Source: Paenibacillus glycanilyticus NBRC 16618 (GTDB lineage: Bacteria > Bacillota > Bacilli > Paenibacillales > Paenibacillaceae). From it: a stretch of DNA of 64,000 nt. The stretch is taken from positions 184,909 through 248,908 of the forward strand of contig NZ_BILY01000005.1 of NCBI RefSeq assembly GCF_004000805.1, written 5' to 3'. The notes under the pieces were generated by a model. The model ran no database searches, was not told the DNA's origin, and saw only the letters and a list, made by a program, of their open reading frames with translations. Both the position numbers and the translations under genes were made by a program. The number at the start of each line of letters is the position of its first letter. Within the stretch, counting starts at the first letter, position 1. Of this stretch, positions 9,615-18,049 are shown piece by piece.

Positions 9615-10721
9615 ATGAAGAAGCTCATTATGGTGGCAGCGGCAGCATTGCTTGTCTTTACGGCTGCTTGCTCGAAGGAAACAAAGACGAATTCAACGGA
9701 CGCGCGTGCTGTCGCAAGCGGTGACCAGACTAAGCCTAGAGTCGCTTTTGTCTACCTTGGCGTTCCGGGGGACGGAGGCTGGACTTACGAGCATGATCAA
9801 GGCCGCAAGATGATGGAGAAAGAGCTTGGCCTTACGGCAACTACGGTTGAGAATGTACCGGAAGGGGCAGACGCGGAGCGCGTATTCGAAGAGCTTGCCG
9901 AGAAGAACGATATTATTTTTGGCACAAGCTTTGGCTACATGGATGCGATGGTTGCCGTAGCCAAGAAGCATCCCAATGTGAAGTTTCTTCACGCAAGCGG
10001 CTACAAAACAGCCGACAATCTTGGCACCTACCTGGGCAAGGAATACCAAAGCGCTTATCTCGTTGGGATGGCGGCAGGCAAAATGACGAAAAACAATCAT
10101 CTCGGCTATGTCGGGGCTTATCCAATTCCGGAGGTCATCTATACGATCAACGCGTTTGCGCTAGGCGTACAAAGCGTTAACCCGGAAGCGAAGGTAGACG
10201 TCGTGTGGAGCAATACTTGGTTTGATCCAACAGCCGAGCGTCAGGCTGCAACAAGCTTGCTCGACAAAGGCGTAGACGTCTTGGCCGCTTACCAGGATTC
10301 GCCGGCAAGCATTCAAGCTGCCGCCGAACGCGGGGTATGGGGAATCGGCAATGACTCGGATATGAGCAAATACGCGCCGGATTATTATATATCCAATCCG
10401 AAGTGGAACTGGGGTCCTTATTACGTGCAGACGGTAAAAGCCATTATGGATGGCACTTGGAAGTCCGAAAGCTATTTCGGTTCCATGAAGGACGGCATTA
10501 CGGATATCGCGCCGTTCGGCAAGAACGTGCCGCAGGATGTCAAAGATCTGGTCGAAGCGAAGAAAAAAGAGATTCTGGAAGGAAGCTTCGACGTATTTAA
10601 CGGACCTATCGCCGATCAGAGCGGAACGGAGAAAGTGCCGCAAGGCAAAGAGATGACCGTAGACGAGATTTTGAACATGAACTGGTTCGTCAAAGGCATA
10701 GAAGGGACCATACCGCAATAG
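9615..10721 (+). CDS. Bmp-family ABC substrate-binding lipoprotein
   Basis: ATG at 9615, preceded by GGGAGGG at a normal distance. The longer in-frame opening from 9399 is upstream leader. The 368-aa protein has a lipoprotein signal (MKKLIMVAAAALLVFTAAC, with Cys as the acylated residue) and the Bmp/Med/PnrA fold (PRVAFVYLGVPGDGGWTYEHDQGRKMMEKELG). Relatives bind purine nucleosides or other small ligands for ABC uptake. No ATPase or permease is encoded beside it, so it must use a transporter elsewhere or act as a receptor. It appears co-transcribed with the Rieske oxygenase 27 nt downstream, suggesting that both handle the same compound. Confidence 0.88.
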   Translation: MKKLIMVAAAALLVFTAACSKETKTNSTDARAVASGDQTKPRVAFVYLGVPGDGGWTYEHDQGRKMMEKELGLTATTVENVPEGADAERVFEELAEKNDIIFGTSFGYMDAMVAVAKKHPNVKFLHASGYKTADNLGTYLGKEYQSAYLVGMAAGKMTKNNHLGYVGAYPIPEVIYTINAFALGVQSVNPEAKVDVVWSNTWFDPTAERQAATSLLDKGVDVLAAYQDSPASIQAAAERGVWGIGNDSDMSKYAPDYYISNPKWNWGPYYVQTVKAIMDGTWKSESYFGSMKDGITDIAPFGKNVPQDVKDLVEAKKKEILEGSFDVFNGPIADQSGTEKVPQGKEMTVDEILNMNWFVKGIEGTIPQ

Positions 10722-10748
10722 TCCAAGACAGAAGGGGAAGTGGCCGGC

Positions 10749-11726
10749 ATGATTAGAAAAGATCCCGTACTTGAGCATGAATGGCATCCGGTAGCGATTG
10801 CCGCCGATGTCAGCGACACTCCCAAGCAGGTCATCGTTCTGGGAGAGAAGGTTGTCATTTTCCGCACGAAGCAAGGCGTTAAAGCCATGAAAGACCTTTG
10901 TATTCACCGCGGCGTCCCGCTGTCGCTTGGCCGCGTCGACAACGACGAGATCGTCTGCGCTTACCATGGGTGGCGGTATGACGGCGAAGGGCAATGCGTC
11001 TGCATCCCGGCCCTGCCTAAGTCGCAGGCGATCCCGCTCAAAGCGAAAACGCAAACTTATTTATGTCAGGAACGGTACGGTTTTGTCTGGGTCTGCCTAG
11101 GAGAGCCAAGAGAGGATTACCCGCCGCTTGAAGGGAAAATAGAGGAGGGGCTTCTGCCGATCTGGATGGGACCTTATCCGGTTCAAGCATCCGCCCCGCG
11201 TGTCATCGAGAATTTCCTGGATGTCTCGCATCTGATGTTTGTGCATGAAGGGCTGCTTGGCGACAGCGAATTTGCCGAGATTAATGACTATAACGTACAT
11301 CAGGTGGATGGAGCGCTAGTGACGGATGAGATTGTCGTCTATCAGCCCGACCCGGACGGACGCGGGATTGGCGTCGACAACCGGTATATCTATGAGATCT
11401 ATACGCCATGCTGCGTCAAGCTGGTGAAGGGCAGCGAAGGCTCCGACGAGATCTTTCATCTGTTCCTGATCGTACTGCCGGAGACTGAAACGACTTGCAC
11501 GGCGTTTATGCTGCAGCTCCGCAACTATGCGCCGGACGTTCCGGATCAGGTATTTATCGATTTCCAGAATACGCTGCTCGAGCAGGACAAACGAATTGTC
11601 GAGGAGCAAAAGCCGGAGCTGCTGCCGCTCGATCTGCAGGCGGAGCTGCATCTCAAATGCGACCGCGTCGCCATCGCTTACCGGCGCAGATTGAAAGAGC
11701 TGGGAGTAACGATCGGAACCGAATAA
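10749..11726 (+). CDS. Rieske non-heme iron oxygenase, alpha subunit type
   Basis: ATG 10749 is preferred over GTG 10740 because AAGGGGAAG lies at proper spacing. The protein has 325 aa. The Rieske [2Fe-2S] ligands are C51-x-H53 (CIHRG) and C70-x2-H73 (CAYHGW). The mononuclear iron site is D158, H161 and H166 in ENFLDVSHLMFVHEG. The size and layout resemble the VanA/demethylase-like class of ring-hydroxylating or O/N-dealkylating monooxygenases. No reductase or ferredoxin partner is encoded nearby. It lies between a Bmp ligand-binding lipoprotein and a ROK regulator. The substrate is unknown; a methylated or aromatic small molecule is inference. Confidence 0.9.
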   Translation: MIRKDPVLEHEWHPVAIAADVSDTPKQVIVLGEKVVIFRTKQGVKAMKDLCIHRGVPLSLGRVDNDEIVCAYHGWRYDGEGQCVCIPALPKSQAIPLKAKTQTYLCQERYGFVWVCLGEPREDYPPLEGKIEEGLLPIWMGPYPVQASAPRVIENFLDVSHLMFVHEGLLGDSEFAEINDYNVHQVDGALVTDEIVVYQPDPDGRGIGVDNRYIYEIYTPCCVKLVKGSEGSDEIFHLFLIVLPETETTCTAFMLQLRNYAPDVPDQVFIDFQNTLLEQDKRIVEEQKPELLPLDLQAELHLKCDRVAIAYRRRLKELGVTIGTE

Positions 11727-11740
11727 GATACGTAAGACGA

Positions 11741-11765
11741 AAAACCGCGTACCGCGGTTTTTTAT
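11741..11765 (+). terminator. Rho-independent terminator
   Basis: Perfect 9-bp stem AAAACCGCG/CGCGGTTTT with loop TAC and a T tail. It closes the Bmp-Rieske operon. Confidence 0.9.
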
Positions 11766-11786
11766 TTTGTCTTCCTATATTCCCTG

Positions 11787-11815
11787 TTGACTTATGGGTC
11801 AGAGGACTTTATACT
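11787..11815 (+). promoter_or_regulatory. Sigma-A promoter of the ROK regulator operon
   Basis: TTGACT at 11787 and TATACT at 11810 with a 17-bp spacer. Just downstream, about 11824-11847, an AT-rich imperfect direct repeat (AAAAATGTTTT, AAAAAGTGTTT) could be a regulator binding site. Confidence 0.8.
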
Positions 11816-11864
11816 CCACTTATTAAAAATGTTTTAAAAAGTGTTTGCTAAAAGGAGTGAGAGC

Positions 11865-12893
11865 ATGTCATCTCACACGCATAATACGATTCAAGTGAAA
11901 AAGATGAACGTGGAACTGGTCAAAAACGCTTTGAAGGCGCAAGGGATTGCGACAAAAGCATCGATTGCCGGACTAACCAAGCTTAGCGTGGCTACCTGCG
12001 GGACGATTCTGAATGAGCTGCTTGCCATCGGCGAGATCACTGAACTTGAGCCGGATGGGGCAAATGGCGGGAGACCTGCTAAACAATACAGATACAACGC
12101 CAATTTTGGCTGCGTCATTTGTCTGCTTGTCAGGACGGAAGGCGGCATTCATTCCATCAGCTACAGCATAGTGAATTTACTTGGCGAGACGATCAGCGAG
12201 ACGGCATTGGAGCTGCCGCGCATCGACACGGATGTTATTGATCGGTTAATTGAAGGCCTAATCAACGACAATGAGAATGTGCAGGCCATCGGTATCGGTA
12301 TACCCGGCGTTGTTCACCGGGGAGTGATAGGCGTATGCGATGTGCCTGCACTTGCCGGACAGCCTGTGGGACCTTATCTGGAAGACAAGTACGGGATCCC
12401 GATTACGATCGAGAATGACATGAACATGACGGTCTACGGCTTCTACCATCTTCAAAATTTTGAAGAAGACAAGACGTTTGCCGTGGTGACTTTTCCGAAG
12501 AATCATTTTCCGGGAGCCGGCTTTATCGTGGACGGCCGGATTTTGTCGGGTAACACGACATTTGGCGGCGAGGTATCGTTCCTGCCATTCGGCATCGCGC
12601 GAGAGGAGCAGCTGAGGCAGCTGCATACGGAGGAAGGCTTTATCCGGCTGGCGGTTATGACGCTAACCTCGATTATTGCCATCATTAATCCGGTAACCAT
12701 CGCGATAACGGGCGAGCTGCCGCGCGAGTCGCAGCTGAAGGATCTGCAGGAGGGTTGTCTGAAGGATATTCCTCAGGAGCATATGCCGCAGCTGATTATG
12801 CAGAACAACACGCATCGGGAGTACATGACGGGACTTGTAACGGCTACGCTGGAAAGCCTTACGTACCGGCTGCAGCTCACGGAGAAAAGATAA
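11865..12893 (+). CDS. ROK-family transcriptional regulator
   Basis: ATG 11865 with AAAGGAG 8 nt upstream gives 342 aa. Residues about 12-60 are a winged helix (NVELVKNALKAQGIATKASIAGLTKLSVATCGTILNELL) and the rest a ROK sugar-kinase-like domain (AIGIGIPGVVHRGVIGVCDV, PITIENDMNM). The usual ROK zinc motif CxCGxxGC is absent: the segment after FGGE reads VSFLPFGIARE. This suggests a ligand-sensing regulator with an altered zinc loop. It probably controls the MFS permease 22 nt downstream and perhaps the Bmp-Rieske genes upstream. It could autoregulate through the AT-rich repeat at its own promoter. Confidence 0.85.
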   Translation: MSSHTHNTIQVKKMNVELVKNALKAQGIATKASIAGLTKLSVATCGTILNELLAIGEITELEPDGANGGRPAKQYRYNANFGCVICLLVRTEGGIHSISYSIVNLLGETISETALELPRIDTDVIDRLIEGLINDNENVQAIGIGIPGVVHRGVIGVCDVPALAGQPVGPYLEDKYGIPITIENDMNMTVYGFYHLQNFEEDKTFAVVTFPKNHFPGAGFIVDGRILSGNTTFGGEVSFLPFGIAREEQLRQLHTEEGFIRLAVMTLTSIIAIINPVTIAITGELPRESQLKDLQEGCLKDIPQEHMPQLIMQNNTHREYMTGLVTATLESLTYRLQLTEKR

Positions 12894-12914
12894 CAGATTA
12901 GGAGCACGCGAAGA

Positions 12915-14153
12915 GTGGAAAAAAGTATAGGCAAGTTCAACAAGATTTACGCCATGCAGCTGGCAACCATATTTATCGGATTCATTATTTTCGGGTTTTC
13001 GGAAAATATTAAGGGTCCGGCTATACCGCGCATTCAATTCGACTTTATGCTGAATGAGTCCCAGCTTGGAACCTTATTATCCTTAAACGCTTTGGGTTAT
13101 TTGATAGCCTGTTCGTTTACCGCCTATTTGACGAAAATATGGGGAATTAAATGGGTTACCGTTGCCGCATTCGCTTCAATGGCGTTTTCCGGCATTCTTA
13201 TCTTCTTCTCCCATCATTACTCGATGTTCTCGGCTTCGTATTTCCTTATGTATATCGGCAACGGGATGCTGGAGATTGGTCTTGCTATTCTAAGCGCCCG
13301 GATTTTCGTTAGAAATACCGGCACCATGATGAACATGACGCATGGCTTCTACGGCTTAAGCTCTACGGTTGCGCCGCTTATCGCAACCGGCCTGATGAAA
13401 TTGACGATTGCCGGGCATACGCTGGACTGGCGCGGAATGTACCTGGCGATGCTAATGTTGTCGGTGATCCCGATTCTTATCGCCATGTTCAGTACGTTCC
13501 CGGGGGATGATATCTCGCATGAAGACCGCGTTCCTCTAAAGACCTTGCTAAGAGACCGGGTACTATGGCTAATGGTGCTTGTCCTGACGTTTGGCGTTGT
13601 TTCGGAGCTTGCCGTTGGCGGCTGGCTTGTTAACTTCCTGGAGAAGGCATATAACTGGGATACCGTAAATGCTTCCGGCATGTTGTCTATTTTCTTCTTA
13701 TGCTTTGCGCTGGCCAGGCTGCTGCTTGGTCCGCTGACGGACCGGATAGGCTTCGTCCTATCTCTCATCATCTTTTCCGGGTTCTCGGCTTTATGCACCT
13801 TTGCCGCAATAGCAGGCGGCGAGATTGTTGCGTTCCTGTTTGCCGCTTCCGGCATCGGCATTGCGATGATCTATCCGACCGTAATGGCGTTTATCGCAAA
13901 GCGCTATCCGAAAGGCAGCGATACGGCGATCACCTTTACCGTCACCATGATGGGCTTAGGCAGCGTAATCGGCAATTATCTGATTGGCGGTGTTACGGAG
14001 CTTGTCAAGCATATAGTCGGCGAAAATTCACCAAACAGCTTGCTTCGCGGTCTTCAAGCCGGTTACGGATTCATTGGCTTATGCGCGGCATTATGCGCAA
14101 TTACCGGAATTATTCTCTATATTCATTTGTCCAAAAGGAAAGAAATCATTTAA
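12915..14153 (+). CDS. MFS transporter, fucose-permease-like
   Basis: A 412-aa integral membrane protein with about 12 helices starting at GTG 12915, with AGGAG 11 nt upstream. The N-terminal half has FGFSENIKGPAIPRI and the loop-2-like LTKIWGIKWV; the second half has LGPLTDRIGFV. The profile resembles FucP/YfkF-like carbohydrate or small-molecule permeases of the major facilitator superfamily. It is co-transcribed with the ROK regulator, so it probably imports, or exports, the effector. The operon ends at a strong 13-bp hairpin at 14202. The exact substrate is not predictable. Confidence 0.85.
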   Translation: MEKSIGKFNKIYAMQLATIFIGFIIFGFSENIKGPAIPRIQFDFMLNESQLGTLLSLNALGYLIACSFTAYLTKIWGIKWVTVAAFASMAFSGILIFFSHHYSMFSASYFLMYIGNGMLEIGLAILSARIFVRNTGTMMNMTHGFYGLSSTVAPLIATGLMKLTIAGHTLDWRGMYLAMLMLSVIPILIAMFSTFPGDDISHEDRVPLKTLLRDRVLWLMVLVLTFGVVSELAVGGWLVNFLEKAYNWDTVNASGMLSIFFLCFALARLLLGPLTDRIGFVLSLIIFSGFSALCTFAAIAGGEIVAFLFAASGIGIAMIYPTVMAFIAKRYPKGSDTAITFTVTMMGLGSVIGNYLIGGVTELVKHIVGENSPNSLLRGLQAGYGFIGLCAALCAITGIILYIHLSKRKEII

Positions 14154-14200
14154 GATAGAAAAGTTAAAATAGAAAAGTAAAAATAGAAAAATTAAGATAC
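14151..14200. repeat. 14-bp AT-rich tandem repeat, 3.5 copies
   Basis: Three copies of a TAAAATAGAAAAGT-like unit plus half a fourth begin exactly at the MFS stop codon (copies at 14151, 14165 and 14179, partial at 14193). It looks like a local slippage product between the gene and its terminator. Confidence 0.75.
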
Positions 14201-14201
14201 A

Positions 14202-14246
14202 AACGCCAATCTCCAAGCCATGAGGGCAGGAGATTGGCGTTATTTT
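14202..14246 (+). terminator. Strong hairpin terminator
   Basis: Perfect 13-bp stem AACGCCAATCTCC (14202-14214) with GGAGATTGGCGTT (14229-14241), loop of 14 nt, then ATTTTG. It ends the ROK-MFS operon. Confidence 0.85.
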
Positions 14247-14345
14247 GTGAATGGCATTTTACGATTCGAATAAATTTCGATCTTCTACGCAAGATCAAGA
14301 TAAGAGAAGCGGGTGACTCCAAAGAGAGGAAGGTGATAGGGAAGC

Positions 14346-15098
14346 ATGCTTATCAATTCGAATTTTGAAAAGTACGAAGCATTTATTCGCGGATTGCCGC
14401 TCAAGCCCCGATACTCGCCGGATGACTTGCTGGTTCCGGAATTAAACGTGTTACGGGAAGGGCCAATAGAGATGTATTATGCTCCGCACAACGATTACTG
14501 CAATCCCACAGCCCAAATCATGATCGTTGGTCTCACTCCAGGCTGGAATCAAATGGAGATCGCGATACGAACAGCGAAGCTGGCTATGCTCGAGAACAAA
14601 TCCGCGCAAGAAATATGCAAAGAAGCGAAAATGGCTGCGCGATTTGCCGGGTCCATGCGAAGCAACCTGATCCACATGCTGAATGAATTGGAATTGCATG
14701 CGTATTACGGACTTGCGGACAGCAAAGCATTGTTTGAAGACGGTTCCCCGCTGCTTCAAACAACTTCCTTGCTTCGTTATCCCGTCTTTGTGAACAAGAA
14801 AAATTACAGCGGCCATAACCCAGAGCTTTCCAAAAACGCCTTGCTATATAGCTATGCCTATCAACTAATGAACAGTGAGCTTCACGCCTTGTGCCGTACT
14901 CCGCTTATTATTCCGTTAGGAAAAGCGGTGGAAACGGTATTCATGCGGTTGCTAAGCGAAAATAAGATCAGCGAGGAACAAATCTTATGGGGATTTCCTC
15001 ACCCATCCGGCGCGAACGGTAATCGTCAACGACAATTCGAGCAGTCAAAAATGGAGATGGAGAAGATCCTTAGAAACTTTGCATCGTTGCAACAATAG
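14346..15098 (+). CDS. Uracil-DNA-glycosylase-superfamily-like protein
   Basis: A 250-aa cytosolic protein at ATG 14346, with GGAAGGTGAT upstream. Two motifs in the right order suggest the UDG fold: IMIVGLTPGWNQM at residues 58-70 (compare the GxxPG water-activating loop) and FPHPSGANGNR near residue 219 (compare the HPSP minor-groove loop). Between them are helices rich in aromatic residues. It has no cysteine pattern for the 4Fe-4S cluster of family 4/5 enzymes. UDG-fold proteins remove uracil or other damaged bases, and some relatives have no known activity. It is monocistronic with no repair neighbours. Fold assignment is moderate; enzymatic activity is inference. Confidence 0.6.
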   Translation: MLINSNFEKYEAFIRGLPLKPRYSPDDLLVPELNVLREGPIEMYYAPHNDYCNPTAQIMIVGLTPGWNQMEIAIRTAKLAMLENKSAQEICKEAKMAARFAGSMRSNLIHMLNELELHAYYGLADSKALFEDGSPLLQTTSLLRYPVFVNKKNYSGHNPELSKNALLYSYAYQLMNSELHALCRTPLIIPLGKAVETVFMRLLSENKISEEQILWGFPHPSGANGNRQRQFEQSKMEMEKILRNFASLQQ

Positions 15099-15153
15099 CT
15101 CCCATTCATTCGTTTACATATTTAGGAAGACATTCGGATAATGGGGGAGTATT

Positions 15154-16425
15154 TTGGATCTAATCTTACATACGTTCATTCATGCCGCAGCAGGTGCCAG
15201 TACCGCATATTTGTTCGGCAGAGCATTCACGGATTCGATTGGCAGGCGTTCCCTATTGCTCCTGTTTGGTGCGATTGCAGGACTGGCGCCTGATTTCACG
15301 AAGTTTTTTGGCGATTTGTTCTTTCACTCCGTCTTTCTGATCCCGCTCATCGGTTGGATCATGGCTTACTTTTTTTCCAAGTTCCAAAAGGAATTCCCGT
15401 TCTCGCGGATGTGGCTGACGTTTATGATTAGTGCCGGAACTCATTTGCTGATCGATTATATCGGCAACGGGGTAGCTTTGTTTTATCCGCTCATTGAACA
15501 TGAATACGAATTCAGCGTTATCGATCGGGATGATCCGTTTGTTTTATTCCCGATGCTGCTATCCGTGATGATCGGGCTATGGTTCCGGAAGGGCAGGTAT
15601 TTAGTGCTTGCGGGCGTTCTGACATCCATCGTCTATATCGGAACGTTGACCTATTCCAAGATAAGCCTGGAACACAGCTTGGAGGAAAGGTACAAACAAG
15701 ATCATATGGAGTCCTTGCTGACCTACCCGGATCCTTCGGGCAGGCAATGGAGGTTTATGCTTCGGACGGAGTCGGCTGCCGTGTTTGGCCGCGCATCCCT
15801 ATTGGGGAACCGGATTGAAGTTGACAATGAATCCAGCTTCAGCAATCTGCGCGCGGAGAAAGCAGAGGCCGACGCTTCGTCCGTAACGGTATCCGGAACG
15901 ATGACGCTATCCAGAAACGATATGTATACGATTATGCGCAAGCCTTATTACATCGATATCGAGCTGGTTAACGGGACATATTCCGAAGATTGGTCTCCGG
16001 GACCGTTCATGGGACCGAATTGGAGCGGAGAATTTCATCTCGTGTTGCGGGATGACATCGGCAATGAGCTGAACCGGGTCGCTTTAAATGACTTCTATAC
16101 GGATCCGCTGCTGTTCAACTCTACATTTGATCTATCGTTCGATGATTATAACGGGGATGGAAACCCTGATTTTACGATAGGGCAGTATGGAACAAGCAAC
16201 GGGAATTACTACAAGCTATTTACTCTGACGGGCAGCAACGAATTTAAGGAATTAGACGCGGGAGGAAGGGATGGCATGTTTATTAGTGCGGATGACTCCA
16301 TGTATTCCACCCATTTGAAGAAAATTGGCGATTCTTCGTTCCAAACCGATTACTATGATAATTCTACGGGGCAACACGTGAAAAGCACCTATACATGGGC
16401 TGGAGAAAGATTTGTGAAACAGTGA
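15154..16425 (+). CDS. YdjM-like membrane metal-dependent hydrolase with extracellular tail
   Basis: TTG 15154 follows GGGGGAG by 4 nt and gives 423 aa. The N-terminal about 180 residues resemble the YdjM/LexA-regulated membrane hydrolase family: several hydrophobic helices plus the His/Asp set HTFIHAAAGAS, LAPDFTKFFGDLFFH and GTHLLIDYIGNG. Residues about 185-423 are soluble, predicted outside, and include SFDDYNGDGNPDFTIGQYG, a calcium-binding FG-GAP/VCBS-like loop. The second part resembles lipoprotein-type sensor domains. The fusion suggests surface processing of a membrane or wall substrate. A strong terminator follows. Function is not established. Confidence 0.7.
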   Translation: MDLILHTFIHAAAGASTAYLFGRAFTDSIGRRSLLLLFGAIAGLAPDFTKFFGDLFFHSVFLIPLIGWIMAYFFSKFQKEFPFSRMWLTFMISAGTHLLIDYIGNGVALFYPLIEHEYEFSVIDRDDPFVLFPMLLSVMIGLWFRKGRYLVLAGVLTSIVYIGTLTYSKISLEHSLEERYKQDHMESLLTYPDPSGRQWRFMLRTESAAVFGRASLLGNRIEVDNESSFSNLRAEKAEADASSVTVSGTMTLSRNDMYTIMRKPYYIDIELVNGTYSEDWSPGPFMGPNWSGEFHLVLRDDIGNELNRVALNDFYTDPLLFNSTFDLSFDDYNGDGNPDFTIGQYGTSNGNYYKLFTLTGSNEFKELDAGGRDGMFISADDSMYSTHLKKIGDSSFQTDYYDNSTGQHVKSTYTWAGERFVKQ

Positions 16426-16432
16426 GAGATCG

Positions 16433-16460
16433 GGAGGCATATCAATGCCTCCTTTTTTTT
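16433..16460 (+). terminator. Rho-independent terminator
   Basis: Perfect GGAGGCAT/ATGCCTCC stem with loop ATCA followed by eight T. Confidence 0.92.
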
Positions 16461-16492
16461 CTGCTGGAGAATGCTCTATCATAATTGAAATC

Positions 16493-16546
16493 ATAGGCTC
16501 ATACATTAGTTGGTGGTTTCCTCAAACAGGAAATGGAGCCTATTTT
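16493..16546 (+). promoter_or_regulatory. Structured leader before the SWIM/MoxR/VWA operon
   Basis: ATAGGCTC (16493-16500) pairs with GAGCCTAT (16536-16543), and inside it TTTCCT pairs with AGGAAA. A short T run follows, so it could act as an attenuator or second terminator. It lies 41 nt before the first start codon of the five-gene operon and beyond the previous gene's own terminator. A possible -10 (CATAAT, 16480) lies just upstream. Confidence 0.45.
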
Positions 16547-16587
16547 GTCGAAGTTAATAGCATTCTTTAAAGTCTGAGAGGTAGATT

Positions 16588-18036
16588 ATGACGTCATTAA
16601 CGGAAGCTTATGTGGATAGCTTGGCTCCCAATGCGGGAGCGATGAAGAACGGCCGGGATCTGGTCAAAAAGAACAGCTTCCCGGTGCTCCGCAGAACGGA
16701 AGACGGGACCCTGCTGTTTGGGGAATGCAAAGGAAGCGGCAAGGAACCGTACCGCTGCTCGGTTGATTTTGTTCAGGCGGATAGTCCGGTGTCGCGCTGC
16801 TCTTGTCCAAGCCGGCAGTTCCCCTGCAAGCATACGCTTGGTTTAATGTATGCCTATGCGCTTGGTAAGCCGTTTGAACAAGCAGAGCTGCCTCCGGATA
16901 TCGCGGAGAAACGGGGCAAAGCGGAAAAGCGGGAAGAGAAGAAGAAAGAAACCGAAGCATCAGTGGCAAGCGGTGCGGCACCAGCCAAACGCAAGGTTAA
17001 CAAGTCGGCGCTGGCCAAAAAAATCAATGCACAGCTGGAAGGCCTTCAACTATTGGAGAAAATGGTGCTGCAAACCGTTCAAGGCGGACTCGGCAGCCTG
17101 AGCAAGAAGAATATCCAGCTCTTCGAGGATCAAGCGAAGGAACTGGGCAATTACTATATTCCCGGCGTTCAGGCGGAGTTGAGAGAGCTCATCCTGCTAT
17201 TTGACGAGGAATCGAACCGTGATGCGGTTTATTCCAAGGCGATCGAGCAGCTGATCCGTATCCATTCGTTGGCGAAGAGGGGAAAAGCTTATCTGGAGCG
17301 GCGTTTAGCGGAACCGGATATGCCGTTAGACACGGAATCAACGCTTGAGGAACAGCTTGGCCACGCTTGGCAGTTAGCCGAACTGAAAGAGTATGGCTGC
17401 GTGCGGCAAGCATCCGAGCTGCTGCAGCTTTCCTTTTTGTCGTATACCGATCAGGCAAGAGGAGAGTACGTGGATGCCGGATGGTGGGCAGACCTGCAGG
17501 ATGGGACGGTTCATGCCACCCGCAATCTCCGCCCGTTCCGTGCGGCCAAGCAGCTTAAAGAAGAGGATACCGTGCACGCCGTTGTGCAAACGGATGAGCT
17601 GTACCAGTATCCGGGTGAGATCAATGCCCGCGTAAGGTGGGATAAGGGAACGTTTCGCGAGGCTGCCGTTCAGGACTACAAAGCGGTAAAGGAAGCGGCG
17701 AACGGTTCATTCCCTGAGGTGATTAAACAAGTGAAGAACATCATTAAGAATCCTCTCGCTAACCGCAATCCGGTTGTGCTAATCGCCTACCATACCATCG
17801 AGAAGTCCGGAGAAGGCTACTTGTTCCGGGATAAGCAAGGCAAGCCGATTCCGATGACATCGGAAATGATCGCTACGCCTGCGCGACTCGAGACGATTGT
17901 CCCGTTATTGCAAGAAGAGGAGCTGCGGGACCAAGCTGCGCTGGTCATGTTCCGACATGACGTGGACAGCGGACGTCTGTCGGCGCAGCCGATGAGCATC
18001 ATCACGGATAGCCGGATTATTCGGCTGTTGTACTAG
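16588..18036 (+). CDS. SWIM zinc-finger protein (first gene of five-gene module)
   Basis: A 482-aa protein starting at ATG 16588 with GAGAGGT upstream. The SWIM motif CxCx(n)CxH is at residues about 71-82 (SRCSCPSRQFPCKHTLGLMYAY) and is expected to bind zinc and nucleic acid or protein. A charged Lys/Glu linker (about 108-145) leads to a helical C-terminal region. SWIM proteins coupled to MoxR and VWA genes form a recurring bacterial set; E. coli YehQ next to YehL/M/P is, as I recall, the comparable arrangement. Only 13 nt separate it from the next gene, and all five genes are co-directional, so one transcript is expected. Its biochemical role is unknown. Confidence 0.85.
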   Translation: MTSLTEAYVDSLAPNAGAMKNGRDLVKKNSFPVLRRTEDGTLLFGECKGSGKEPYRCSVDFVQADSPVSRCSCPSRQFPCKHTLGLMYAYALGKPFEQAELPPDIAEKRGKAEKREEKKKETEASVASGAAPAKRKVNKSALAKKINAQLEGLQLLEKMVLQTVQGGLGSLSKKNIQLFEDQAKELGNYYIPGVQAELRELILLFDEESNRDAVYSKAIEQLIRIHSLAKRGKAYLERRLAEPDMPLDTESTLEEQLGHAWQLAELKEYGCVRQASELLQLSFLSYTDQARGEYVDAGWWADLQDGTVHATRNLRPFRAAKQLKEEDTVHAVVQTDELYQYPGEINARVRWDKGTFREAAVQDYKAVKEAANGSFPEVIKQVKNIIKNPLANRNPVVLIAYHTIEKSGEGYLFRDKQGKPIPMTSEMIATPARLETIVPLLQEEELRDQAALVMFRHDVDSGRLSAQPMSIITDSRIIRLLY

Positions 18037-18049
18037 AGGAGTGACTACC

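Noticed and set aside
10161..11054. 297-codon minus-strand open frame opposite the Bmp and Rieske genes
   Set aside because: It is antisense to two well-supported proteins, lacks a ribosome binding site and shows no family motif.
14151..14200. Short tandem repeats as a possible CRISPR array
   Set aside because: Units are 14 bp with no spacers, and no cas genes are present.
15112..15134. Possible fourth dif-like site (GTTTACATA followed by TTTAGGAAGA)
   Set aside because: The arms are too close together and the 6-bp centre is missing.
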